Positions 1-6,782 of a stretch of DNA of 13,145 nt are shown piece by piece. The DNA is taken from contig SFPF01000054.1 of assembly GCA_004552155.1 (NCBI GenBank), positions 1 through 13,145 on the forward strand. The letters are read 5' to 3'. Each line of letters starts with the position of its first letter. The first letter of the stretch is position 1. The position numbers and the translations under genes were made by a program. A model generated the notes under the pieces. That model had not been told where the DNA came from. It searched no databases and saw only the letters and a list, made by a program, of their open reading frames with translations. This DNA comes from Bacteroidales bacterium (GTDB taxonomy: Bacteria; Bacteroidota; Bacteroidia; Bacteroidales; Bacteroidaceae).

Positions 1-642
1 AAATGAAAATACTTCTTCATAAAGAGAACATACACAACCGTTAACGCCACATTTCTGTTCGGCACTTATATATCCTTCTGTACCGCATGGTTGTTTGAGT
101 ATCTCGTAGGCCTCTGAATCAGCAAGTCCAAAATCAATTAACTTAATGTGGTGTCCATCTGACAGGACCATAATATTTGTAGGTTTGATATCTCGATGGA
201 TAATCTGTTTGTCGTGAACATATTCTACCGCCTTGAGTAGTTCTGCCAAAACAATAAGAGTATCTTTTTTAGTAGGATTGTTTGCTAAGAACTTATCAAG
301 AGTCTGACCATCAACATACTCCATCACAATGCACGAGCCAATTCCAATAATAGCCTCTTCCCAAGTAATTACATTCACAATATTGTCACTATTCAATGAC
401 ATTAGAATGTCAAACTCCTTACGAAGAATCTCCTTATATTTTAGAGTATCCTTAACTTCTTCCTTGAGGGTCTTTAGCATCACCTTCCTGCCGAATCTAG
501 TGGCAATAACCAGCCTGAAGAAGCCCGAGCTCTGCAACTCTACGAAGTTACAATAATCAGAGTTCATCCGCACATTGTCATCACCCCAAATTTCTGACGA
601 ATTTGAGGAAAAGCATAGGGGATTTTGATGATTATTGGACAT
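1..642 (-). CDS. Ser/Thr protein kinase, eukaryotic-like, N-terminal 214 residues (3' end outside window)
   Basis: I translated this from the reverse strand; the frame is open from the ATG at 642-640 to the window edge, so the C-terminus is missing. The fragment carries most of a Hanks-type kinase fold that should phosphorylate Ser/Thr on proteins. Seen: the ATP-anchoring Lys in VMLK (K57), the helix-C Glu (E76), a hinge MEYVDGQTL (about 108-115), the catalytic loop HRDIKPTNI (H149, R150, D151, K153, N156), the Mg-binding DFG (170-172) and a GTEGYISAEQ segment (187-196) in place of the usual GTxGYxAPE. After that the conserved Asp of DxYSLG seems replaced (CVCSLY, 203-208), which is divergent. 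The N-terminal 25 residues are polar and not part of the fold. It is transcribed divergently from the putative regulator at 723. Target and pathway cannot be read from the sequence. The family call is sure; full length and activity are not. Confidence 0.9.
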   Translation of the reverse strand, partial: MSNNHQNPLCFSSNSSEIWGDDNVRMNSDYCNFVELQSSGFFRLVIATRFGRKVMLKTLKEEVKDTLKYKEILRKEFDILMSLNSDNIVNVITWEEAIIGIGSCIVMEYVDGQTLDKFLANNPTKKDTLIVLAELLKAVEYVHDKQIIHRDIKPTNIMVLSDGHHIKLIDFGLADSEAYEILKQPCGTEGYISAEQKCGVNGCVCSLYEEVFSF

Positions 643-650
643 AATTGAAA

Positions 651-666
651 ATTTTGCTTGCAAAAT
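651..666. promoter_or_regulatory. 16-bp palindrome between divergent genes (operator candidate)
   Basis: ATTTTGC-TT-GCAAAAT is a perfect 7-bp inverted repeat with a 2-base spacer, 9 bases upstream of the kinase start. It overlaps TAATTTTG on the reverse strand (668-661), which fits the Bacteroidetes -7 box TAnnTTTG and would give the kinase a short leader. Its position suggests control of the kinase gene, possibly by the neighbouring regulator; that link is inference. Confidence 0.4.
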
Positions 667-709
667 TATATATTTTTTGGATATTGTGCTTTTTCCATCA
701 TGAAATCAT

Positions 710-717
710 TAATTTTG
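710..717 (+). promoter_or_regulatory. possible -7 box (TAATTTTG) of the regulator gene
   Basis: TAATTTTG matches TAnnTTTG but lies only 5 bases before the ATG at 723, so a transcript from it would be almost leaderless. No clear -33 element is seen at the normal distance. Weak call. Confidence 0.25.
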
Positions 718-722
718 TACGA

Positions 723-1301
723 ATGAATACTGAACAAGACATACAATTATTGATTTCTGCTATCGAAAATGCAGAAAGAATATCAAAGATAACGAGTAAG
801 AAGTTCGAACATCTTTCTCAGAGAATCTTTATGCGTACCCGAGAGAGGATAGGAGTCACAACGTTAAAGAGGTTGTGGGGATATGTGAATGATACAACAA
901 CTCCTCGAGCGGTTACGCTTGATATCTTAAGCCAGTACATTGGATATCGGTCTTTTGATGATTTCAAAAGGCTCTATAATGCCGATAATGTCAATGGTGC
1001 GCCATCCTCCAACATAACATTTGGCGATTGCGTATATGCCGATGACATGGAGGTCGGAGATTCTTACCGTCTTACTTGGTCTCCCAACCGAGTCTGTATT
1101 ATTGAATACCGAGGTGATTATACGTTCATTGTCAAGTCTTCTCAATTGACAAAACTGATAGAAGGAACTACCTTCAGATGTCAGGTGATAGAAAAAGGAG
1201 AACAATTGTTTCTTGACCACGTTTATTTCGATGCAAACCAACGCTCTCCCCTTAATTATATCGCAGGCAAGATAGGTGGAGTCAATTATGAAAAGTTGTA
1301 A
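723..1301 (+). CDS. putative DNA-binding regulator of Bacteroidetes type (192 aa)
   Basis: I do not know a name for this protein. Its N-terminal 75 residues resemble a family common in Bacteroides and Prevotella: a helical region with the pattern LSQRIFMRTRERIGVTTLKRLWGY, then PRAVTLDILSQYIGYRSFDDFKR. The TLKRLWGY part reads like the recognition helix of a helix-turn-helix, and the second part like a short helical bundle. The C-terminal part (about 100-192) is mostly beta-strand-like with no motif I recognise; it may sense a ligand or form an oligomer. I prefer the ATG at 723 because the 26 residues upstream in the open frame are hydrophobic and unrelated, and because that region holds promoter-like sequence of the divergent kinase gene. 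The gene ends in TAA at 1299-1301; a terminator lies about 190 bases downstream. AT-rich like the kinase, so the two may form one accessory unit. Confidence 0.7.
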   Translation: MNTEQDIQLLISAIENAERISKITSKKFEHLSQRIFMRTRERIGVTTLKRLWGYVNDTTTPRAVTLDILSQYIGYRSFDDFKRLYNADNVNGAPSSNITFGDCVYADDMEVGDSYRLTWSPNRVCIIEYRGDYTFIVKSSQLTKLIEGTTFRCQVIEKGEQLFLDHVYFDANQRSPLNYIAGKIGGVNYEKL

Positions 1302-1485
1302 GTGACCTTGTGTACCTTAGTTGTTGAGATGCCCCCTTTGAACGTCCCCTGTAGGGCCTTGAATGATGGAAAACTGACTGATAATCTGTTCCGACACATG
1401 ATTGAGTGGGAGCAAACAAGCCTGTCGGTTGGCACCGCTAACCGGTTACAGCAAATCATTTCAATAGGAAACATCCTCCCCTTTT

Positions 1486-1521
1486 ATCTGCGCAGCCGCC
1501 CGCCGGTTGCGCAGATTTTTT
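1486..1521 (+). terminator. intrinsic terminator
   Basis: ATCTGCGCA (1486-1494) pairs with TGCGCAGAT (1508-1516) around a GC-rich 13-base loop and is followed by a run of T to 1520. It closes transcription from the regulator side. The 185 bases between the regulator stop and this hairpin show a weak open frame only and no recognisable gene. Confidence 0.75.
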
Positions 1522-1570
1522 ATGCCTGCCCGCAGCCGCGCCAGCCTTAGCCCTTGTAAGTTTCAACTTG

Positions 1571-1711
1571 CTGCCTGATATTTTTTCCTTTCTGCCGATA
1601 ATTTTTTCCTTTCTTTAAGAAAGTTTTTGTTACAAACTTTGTAACACGTATTACAAAGTTTGTAACATATATTAGAAAGTTTGTAACATGTATTACAAAG
1701 TTTGTAATAAA
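1571..1711. repeat. 21-bp periodic repeat array; four units carry a dyad
   Basis: Two units of 21 bases rich in T (starts 1571 and 1592, both CTGCC...TTTTTTCCTTT) are followed by four 21-base units starting at 1628, 1649, 1670 and 1691. Each of the four contains a dyad of the form TTACAAA-N-TTTGTAA: the first has a central C, the others a central G, and the third has one base change (TTAGAAA). The period of 21 equals two helical turns, so equal proteins could line up on one face of the DNA. The array lies about 200 bases upstream of trmD. Because 21 is a multiple of 3, the reverse strand reads as an open frame with a repeated TNFVIHV-like heptad; I take this as a by-product. Confidence 0.75.
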
Positions 1712-1749
1712 CTTTTTCTGCCAGATAGTAAAAATTATCAAGGAGGAAG

Positions 1750-1779
1750 GAAAAATTTGCTCCGTGAGCGTAATTTTTC
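1750..1779. repeat. hairpin upstream of trmD
   Basis: GAAAAATT-T-GCTC-CGT-GAGC-GT-AATTTTTC folds into a stem of 12 pairs with one small internal loop. It could act as a terminator in either direction or as a leader structure, but there is no clear T run outside the stem. Confidence 0.45.
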
Positions 1780-1854
1780 TAAGGTATGAAAGTGGGCGTG
1801 TTGTGCAAAACGTCCCTACCCATGCGGCGCAAGCAATCAATAAGCCCTATTTGC

Positions 1855-1884
1855 TTGCTATCTTATAAGAAAAGTGTAAATTTG
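1855..1884 (+). promoter_or_regulatory. probable trmD promoter
   Basis: TAAATTTG (1877-1884) fits the Bacteroidetes -7 consensus TAnnTTTG, with TTG at 1855-1857 exactly 19 bases upstream. This would put the start of transcription about 20 bases before the trmD ATG at 1912. Confidence 0.5.
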
Positions 1885-1911
1885 CATATCTCCAAATTAG
1901 ATTTCCCATAT

Positions 1912-2552
1912 ATGAGAATAGACATTATCACAGTGCTGCCCGAAATGCTCGACGGGTTTATCAACACCTCTATCCTTGCACGCGCACAAAAGAAAGGACT
2001 GGTGGAAATACATCTGCACAATCTGCGCGACTACACCGCCGACAAGCACCGCCGTGTGGACGACTACCCGTTCGGCGGCTCGGCGGGAATGGTGATGCAA
2101 TGCCAGCCCATCGACGCTTGCATCACGGCGCTGAAAGCGGAGCGCGACTACGACGAGGTGATCTTCACCACGCCCGACGGCGAGCAGTTCAACCAGCCTA
2201 TGGCCAACACGCTCTCGATGCTCAACAACGTGATTATCCTCTGCGGCCACTACAAGGGCATTGACTATCGCATCCGCGAGCACCTCATCACGAAGGAAGT
2301 GTCTATCGGCGACTTTGTGCTGACGGGCGGCGAGTTGGCAGCAGCCGTGATGGCCGATGCCATGGTGCGCCTCGTGCCGGGCGTGCTCTCTGACGAGCAG
2401 AGCGCACTCTCCGACAGTTTCCAAGACAACCTCCTGGCCGCCCCCGTCTCGACGTGCTGCTCTCGGGACACGAGGCGAAAATCAAGGAATGGGAACTCTC
2501 GCAAAGCCTCGAACGGACACGCCGCCTAAGGCCCGACCTGCTGGGGGAATAA
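1912..2552 (+). pseudogene. trmD: trmD, tRNA (guanine-N1-)-methyltransferase, frame broken by an internal deletion
   Basis: TrmD methylates G37 of tRNAs with SAM and prevents +1 frameshifting. The first 177 residues are typical for Bacteroidetes: MRIDIITVLPEM at the start (ATG 1912), DYPFGGSAGMVM, the SAM-binding trefoil knot LCGHYKGIDYRIREH followed by IGDFVLTGGELAA, and SDEQSALSDSFQDNLLAAPV. The frame then goes wrong and stops at 2529. From about 2451 another frame carries the expected end, DVLLSGHEAKIKEWELSQSL...RPDLLGE, with a stop at 2550-2552. Compared with the family, about 13 residues (the YTRPADYKGWKVP-like part) are missing, which is a net loss of about 37 bases. The lost part belongs to the linker/C-terminal domain. 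TrmD is nearly always kept, so an assembly error is as likely as a true mutation. Confidence 0.85.
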
Positions 2553-2567
2553 AACAAAAAATATTTT

Positions 2568-2757
2568 AGTAAACAAGTAGACAAGGAAATTTTCGTGCAA
2601 ACGAGAGCAATCAAGTTTACTTGAATTGCCGAGCGCAGCCGAAAATCTCAAAGAAACAAGTAGACGAGACAGAATTGTCTTTCAAAACTCTAAATATATT
2701 GTATCTTGTCTTGTTTACTTGTCAACTCGTTTACTCGTCTACTAAGACGCAAAATAA
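2568..2757. repeat. intergenic repeats and nested hairpin between trmD and the DUF151 gene
   Basis: There is no gene in 2553-2761. It holds scattered copies of the ACAAGTAGAC / GTCTACTTGT family on both strands: ACAAGTAGACAAG near 2574, ACAAGTAGACGAG near 2656, and ACTCGTCTACT near 2738. A hairpin GCAATCAAGT...ACTTGAATTGC (2607-2629) sits inside longer arms ATTTTCG (2589-2595) and CGAAAAT (2640-2646). The same octamer family forms a tandem array at 4461. Confidence 0.6.
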
Positions 2758-2761
2758 TATT

Positions 2762-3298
2762 ATGAGTACATTCTATATCACAGACAACATACCGCTCACG
2801 GTGAAGGGACTGGCCGGCAACACGTCGCTCGGCAGCGCGCGTATCCTCGTGCTGCAAGAGGCGGCGGGCGAAAGGCTCTTTCCCGTGCTGCTGGGCGAGG
2901 AGGAATACGACGTGCTGGAAAGCGCGATGATGCGCCAATCGTATCCCACGGTGGCGATGATGCTGCGCCTTGCGAAGACTGCGGGCTACACGCTTGAAAG
3001 CGTGAAACTGCTCGGCGCACGCGACGGCAAACAACTCACGGAACTGCTCTTCGTCAACGAGGCGCACGACTCGCTCGCGATGTCGGCCGACATAGGCAAC
3101 GGCATCGCCGCCGCCCTGCAAGCGGGCTGCCGCATCTACATGCCGCGCAAGACCTTCGAGGAGCAATACCGCCTCACGAACTCGCCGGAGACCATGGCCG
3201 TGCCGCTCAATGCTATGCCCGCCAAATTGCTTAAAGAGGCTATGGACGACGCAGTGAAGCGCGATGACTTTGAAATGGCAAAAGCCCTGCGCGACGAG
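2762..3298 (+). pseudogene. DUF151 bifunctional nuclease-family protein with UvrB/C-like tail; stop codon lost
   Basis: Start at ATG 2762 (MSTFYITDNIPLTVKGL), the position expected for the family. The protein has the DUF151 (bifunctional nuclease, BFN) domain: RILVLQEAAGERLFPVLLGE, EYDVLESAMM, then FVNEAHDSLAMSADIGNGIAAAL and CRIYMPRKTFEE. A UVR-type helical hairpin follows at about 155-179 (LLKEAMDDAVKRDDFEMAKALRDE). The domain is known as a nuclease or regulator in other lineages; its role in Bacteroidetes is not settled. After KALRDE (3298) the frame runs on for 300 bases as an out-of-frame reading of rsmE, so the last few codons, the stop and the intergenic bases appear deleted. The neighbour rsmE lost its start in the same event. 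Confidence 0.8.
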
Positions 3299-3302
3299 TT
3301 TA

Positions 3303-4082
3303 CGTTTCTTCTACGCCCCCGATGTGGCAACCGAACACGCCCTGCCTGCCGAAGAGGCAGCGCATGCTGTGCGCGTGCTGCGCATGAAGGAGGGCGACGC
3401 ACTCGTGGCGGCCGACGGCAAGGGCAATCTCTACGAAGCCACCATAGCGGCGGCATCGCGCAATGCGTGCTATCTCGACATCACGCGCTGCCTGCACGTG
3501 CAACCCACATGGCAAAGCCGCATCTGCCTCGCCGTGGCACCTACGAAGAACATGGACCGCATGGAATGGCTCGCAGAAAAGGCCACGGAGATTGGCTTTG
3601 ACGAACTCGCCCTGCTGGACTGCGACAACTCGGAACGCCGCGCCGTGAAGACGGAACGATTGGACAAAATCATTGTGAGCGCGATGAAGCAAAGCCGCAA
3701 GGCCTGCAAGCCGCTGCTGCGCCCGATGGAGAAATTCGCCGACTTCGTGAAGCAACCTTTCGACGGGCAGAAGTTCATAGCCCATTGCTATGCGGCGGCC
3801 GACATTTCGGGCGCAGTCCCCGCCCCTGCCGCAGAAACGCCGGGCAGTAAGGCAGAAGCCATCGTGAGTTTCGACACGGGACACCCCGACCTGCAAACGC
3901 TCCTTTCCGCCACTCAGGACTCGCTCGTGCTCATCGGGCCCGAGGGCGATTTCAGCATTGAGGAGGTGAGGCTCGCCCTCAGTCTCGGTTTCCAGTCCGT
4001 GAGCCTCGGTCCCTCGCGCCTGCGCACCGAAACGGCCGCGCTGACGGCAGTGCATCTGATGAACCTCGCCAAAAGGAAGTGA
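3303..4082 (+). CDS. rsmE: rsmE, 16S rRNA (uracil1498-N3)-methyltransferase; own start codon missing
   Basis: RsmE methylates U1498 of 16S rRNA in the assembled 30S subunit using SAM. Recognisable protein begins at RFFYAPDVATEHALP, which is normally preceded by M; here the codon before is TTA. The N-terminal PUA-like domain (about 1-70, HAVRVLRMKEGDALVAADGKG) is followed by the SPOUT domain with WLAEKATEIGFDEL, RRAVKTERLDKIIVSAMKQS, the knot motifs LIGPEGDFSIEEV and LGPSRLRTETAALTAVHLMN. About 259 residues, close to usual. The only in-frame ATG upstream (3264) lies inside the DUF151 gene, giving 13 unrelated residues; I take the join at 3298-3303 as a deletion, not a natural fusion. Otherwise intact to TGA at 4080-4082. 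Confidence 0.85.
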   Translation, partial: RFFYAPDVATEHALPAEEAAHAVRVLRMKEGDALVAADGKGNLYEATIAAASRNACYLDITRCLHVQPTWQSRICLAVAPTKNMDRMEWLAEKATEIGFDELALLDCDNSERRAVKTERLDKIIVSAMKQSRKACKPLLRPMEKFADFVKQPFDGQKFIAHCYAAADISGAVPAPAAETPGSKAEAIVSFDTGHPDLQTLLSATQDSLVLIGPEGDFSIEEVRLALSLGFQSVSLGPSRLRTETAALTAVHLMNLAKRK

Positions 4083-4123
4083 GGGATTATGATGATGATT
4101 GGGACGAAGCCCGCCGTACACGC

Positions 4124-4415
4124 CGAATGGCAATGGTTAGGGCGGGCTGTAAGCCCAAGTGTTACCCATAGCCCCGGGCAACGCCCGGGGGAACGTACGC
4201 CGCGATTAATACATTCGGCATTTTTGCGCCGATTGCGCAAAAATGCCACGCGCCTCGAGCGCGTAACCCGCAATGCCACGGGGCGTTGCCCCTCATAAAG
4301 CATGCTGCTCTTGCAGAGCGCGACACTTTAATCAATGCATTGCCACCTACCCAGGGCGCTGCCCTGGGCTGATTGCAACCCTTGGGCTTACAGCCCGCAG
4401 CAACCATTTACCCAT
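4124..4415. repeat. MITE-like palindromic cassette with inverted ends
   Basis: The stretch 4083-4523 has no gene. An 18-base end GCGGGCTGTAAGCCCAAG (4142-4159) recurs as its exact reverse complement at 4381-4398, and similarity extends outward over an AATGGTT element on both sides. Inward, each arm carries an 8-bp hairpin: CCCCGGGC-AAC-GCCCGGGG (4172-4190) and CCCAGGGC-GCT-GCCCTGGG (4350-4368). The centre has a perfect 13-bp stem (GGCATTTTTGCGC, 4217-4229, with 4235-4247) and a GGGGC-GTT-GCCCC hairpin (4280-4292). No transposase is encoded. It looks like a small non-autonomous or REP-type element. Confidence 0.75.
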
Positions 4416-4434
4416 GCGGCGCAGTAAATCAATA
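4409..4434 (+). repeat. second copy of a 26-bp dispersed sequence (first at 1817-1842)
   Basis: TACCCATGCGGCGCA followed by a variable part and AATCAATA occurs at 4409-4434, just outside the palindromic cassette, and at 1817-1842 upstream of trmD. The first 15 bases are identical and 23 of 26 match overall. Confidence 0.6.
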
Positions 4435-4460
4435 CGCACGTCAAGGCATACGCAATCTCG

Positions 4461-4514
4461 TCTACTCGTCTACTCGTCTACTTGTCTACTTGTCTACTCG
4501 TCTACTCGTCTACT
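4461..4514 (+). repeat. 8-bp tandem repeat TCTACTYG, 6.75 copies
   Basis: Units: TCTACTCG twice, TCTACTTG twice, TCTACTCG twice, then TCTACT. The array ends 9 bases before the ATG of the kinase-RapZ gene, so it replaces the normal leader and may affect its expression. The same octamer family is scattered at 2568-2757. Confidence 0.85.
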
Positions 4515-4523
4515 AAAAAATAT

Positions 4524-5935
4524 ATGCAGCAACTTATCGAACTATACAAGCAACACTTCGGCACTGCGCCGCTGAAAGCCGAAACGCTCGCCAAGGCAGG
4601 CAGCAACCGCGTCTACGTACGCTTTGCCGGCAGCGGCGGCACGGTGATCGGCGTGGTGGGGCAATCGGAGGAAGAGAACAGGCAGTTTGTCTACCTTGCC
4701 GGGCATTTCCGCAGCAAAGGTTTGCCCTTTCCCGAAGTTTACGCCGTGAGCGGCGATGGCATGCGCTATCTCCAGCAAGACCTCGGCAGCCGCTCGCTCT
4801 ATCAAGCGTTGGAAAAGGGACGCACCGCCGGGGCGCAGTATTCCGAGGAAGAGATTGCGCTCATCAGGCGCACGCTCTGCCTGCTGCCCCACATACAGGT
4901 GGAAGGCGCAGAGGGGCTGGACTTCTCGCGCTGCCTCGCGCCCCGCAGATTTGACACCCAGGCCGCGCTCTTCGACCTCCATTATTTTAAATATTGCTTC
5001 CTCAAAACCACCGACCTGCCCTACGACGAACTGCTCCTTGAAGAGGATTTCAGGAAACTGGCTGCCGACCTCGTGGCCTGCGGCAAGGGGCACGCGGGCT
5101 TTCTCTATCGTGACTTTCAGGCACGCAACGTGATGCTCGCGCCCGATGGCGAGCCGTGGTTCATCGACTTTCAGGGCGGCATGCAGGGACCGCTGCAATA
5201 CGACGTGGCCTCATTCCTCTGGCAAGCCTCGGCACGATATCCGCAAACGCTGCGCGAAGCACTGATCGAGGACTATCTGGAAGAACTGGCGAAAATAACG
5301 AGCGTGGACCGCGCCGCGTTTCGCAAGGGACTGTCGCTCTTCGTATTGTTCCGCATGCTGCAAGTGCTCGGCGCATACGGCCTGCGCGGTTACTTTGAGC
5401 GCAAGAAATATTTCCTCGACAGCATTCCCAGCGCTATCCAGAGCCTGCGCCGCCAACTGCTCGACGGCGTGTGCGCCCCCTACCCTTACCTGCAACAGAC
5501 GTTGCAGGAACTGGCAGACCTGCCGCAGTTCAACACGCCGGGACAGGCTGGCGAGCAACCCTGCGGAAAAGGACTTGAAGAGCATAAGAACCTCGTGGTG
5601 CGCGTGTTCAGTTTCAGTTATAAGAAAGGCATTCCGCAAGACGAAAGCGGCAACGGCGGCGGCTACGTGTTCGACTGCCGCAGCACGCACAACCCCGGGC
5701 GGTACGAGCCATACAAAAAACTTACGGGCCGCGACGAGGCGGTGATTAAGTTCCTTGAAGACGACGGGGAAATTCTCGTATTTCTCGACAGCGTGTATCG
5801 CCTCGCGGGCAGCACCGTAGCGTTTACTCAGCCGAGCATCTCGCCGAGCATCTCAATAAAAAGTTCGGCATCGAGGTGCGCCTCTGCCACCGCGAGCAGG
5901 GCATCAGCCGCGTGCTGCCGGCGGCAGGGAAATAA
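4524..5935 (+). pseudogene. sugar-kinase-like phosphotransferase fused to RapZ C-terminal domain; internal deletion with frameshift
   Basis: The N-terminal part (about 1-340) is an APH-fold phosphotransferase like the anomeric MurNAc/GlcNAc kinase AmgK: the catalytic loop YRDFQARNVM has D197 as base, and IDFQGG has the Mg-binding D215. The C-terminal part (from about 355) is the RapZ C-terminal domain, VVRVFSFSYKKGIPQDES, VFDCRSTHNPGRYEPYK, TGRDEAVIKFLE. In E. coli RapZ this domain binds glucosamine-6-phosphate and RNA. The two-domain layout is typical for Bacteroidetes, so the fusion is natural; a role in amino-sugar/cell-wall recycling is inference. After DSVYRLA (about residue 427) the frame shifts: GQHRSVYSAEHLAEHLNKKFG...RVLPAAGK continues in another frame from 5807 to TAA at 5933-5935. 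About 22 residues before GGQHRS are missing. Start ATG 4524 lies just after the octamer repeat array. Confidence 0.85.
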
Positions 5936-5957
5936 GATTCATTTCAAAAAATACACT

Positions 5958-6708
5958 ATGGAAAACAACATCTCAAAATATCAATTCACAGTCGAACCTT
6001 TCTCGGAAGACTTTCGCGGCAGCCTCTCCTGGGGCACTCTGGGCAATCTGCTGCTGCGCTGCGCCAGCCTGAGCGCAGGCACGTTCGGCTTCGGTTACGA
6101 GCAGGTAGTGCAACGGCGCTTGGCGTGGGTGCTCTCGCGCCTCATCATCGACGTGCCCGCCATGCCCCGCACGGGCGAGCAGTTTGAAATCCAAACGTGG
6201 GTGAAGAGCGTTTACCGGCAATTCACCGACCGCCACTACGCCATCATGCGCCCCGACGGCACACCTTACGGCTACGCCGTATCCACTTGGGCGCTTATCA
6301 ACATCGACACGCGCCAGCCCGTTGACCTTTCGCAGATGCCCGACGACCTGCTTTGGCAGAGTATCGTGCCCGAGCGCGCGCGAAGCCCCCATCGCGCCCC
6401 CAACCCGCCTGCGACTGCAAACGCCAGAACTCCTGGCGGAACACACGGCGGCATATACCGACCTCGACATCAACGGACACGTTAACTCCATTCGCTACAT
6501 CGAACTGCTGCTCGACCGAATTTCTAAGGAAGGCCACGCCGCAGAACCCGTGACGCGCATCGAAATGCAATATGCCGCCGAAAGCGGCGCAGGCCATCGT
6601 CTCCAAATCTTTGCTGACCGCGACAGCGACGACGCACGCCGCCTCTATGTCATCAAGCGCGACGACGGCACCCTGCTTTGCCGCGGCATTCTGCATCAAA
6701 CAATGTAA
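5958..6708 (+). pseudogene. acyl-ACP thioesterase (PF01643 type), frameshift in a GC dinucleotide run
   Basis: This enzyme releases fatty acids from acyl-ACP in the cytoplasm. It has two hot-dog domains. Part 1 (ATG 5958, MENNISKYQFTVEPFSEDF) contains LSRLIIDVPAMPRTGEQFEIQTWV and STWALINIDTRQPVDLSQMP, up to SIVPER at 6377. Part 2, in another frame from 6382 (EAPIAPPTRLRLQTPELLAE), contains the active-site region YTDLDINGHVNSIRYIELL with the conserved Asp, Asn and His, and RIEMQYAAES, ending QTM with TAA at 6706-6708. The two parts together give about 248 residues, the usual size. The break lies in (GC)4 at 6374-6381; loss of one GC, or gain of two, explains it. It follows the kinase-RapZ gene by 22 bases, so the two were probably co-transcribed. 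A convergent gene lies downstream. Confidence 0.85.
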
Positions 6709-6732
6709 CGGCTGAGATAACAGAAAAACAAA

Positions 6733-6759
6733 AGGTCTCACGAGCATTTTGTGAGACCT
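6733..6759. terminator. shared terminator between convergent genes
   Basis: AGGTCTCAC (6733-6741) and GTGAGACCT (6751-6759) form a perfect 9-bp stem with a 9-base loop. On the reverse strand it is followed by a T-rich stretch, so it ends the DUF4488 transcript well; on the plus strand only an AT-repeat follows. It probably serves both genes. Confidence 0.8.
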
Positions 6760-6782
6760 ATATATATAATATATGTATAAGG

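Noticed and set aside
1302..1550. Plus-strand open frame of 82 codons after the regulator gene
   Set aside because: It starts directly on the preceding stop, runs through the terminator hairpin at 1486-1521 and resembles no family I know.
1571..1711. CRISPR array
   Set aside because: Units of 21 bases follow each other without spacers, and no cas gene is present.
1547..1840. Reverse-strand open frame with TNFVIHV-like heptad repeats
   Set aside because: It stays open because the 21-bp repeat is a multiple of 3; it crosses a hairpin and has no leader or recognisable fold.
2621..3601. A natural nuclease-RsmE fusion or long DUF151 protein of 326 residues
   Set aside because: After residue KALRDE the sequence is an out-of-frame reading of rsmE with Arg/Cys-rich nonsense; the true protein ends near 3298.
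3300..4133. 277-codon reverse-strand frame opposite rsmE
   Set aside because: The plus strand encodes intact RsmE motifs over the same bases.
4089..4298. Small open frames across 4083-4523
   Set aside because: They read through the palindromic cassette and the octamer repeats and have no protein-like features.
4542..5198. Long reverse-strand open frames opposite the GC-rich core genes
   Set aside because: They are shadows caused by high GC; the plus-strand frames hold clear family motifs.
4482..6485. One 667-residue kinase-RapZ-thioesterase fusion
   Set aside because: The frame joins the genes only because of the deletion near 5805; the native stop of the RapZ gene and the thioesterase start are visible in their own frames.
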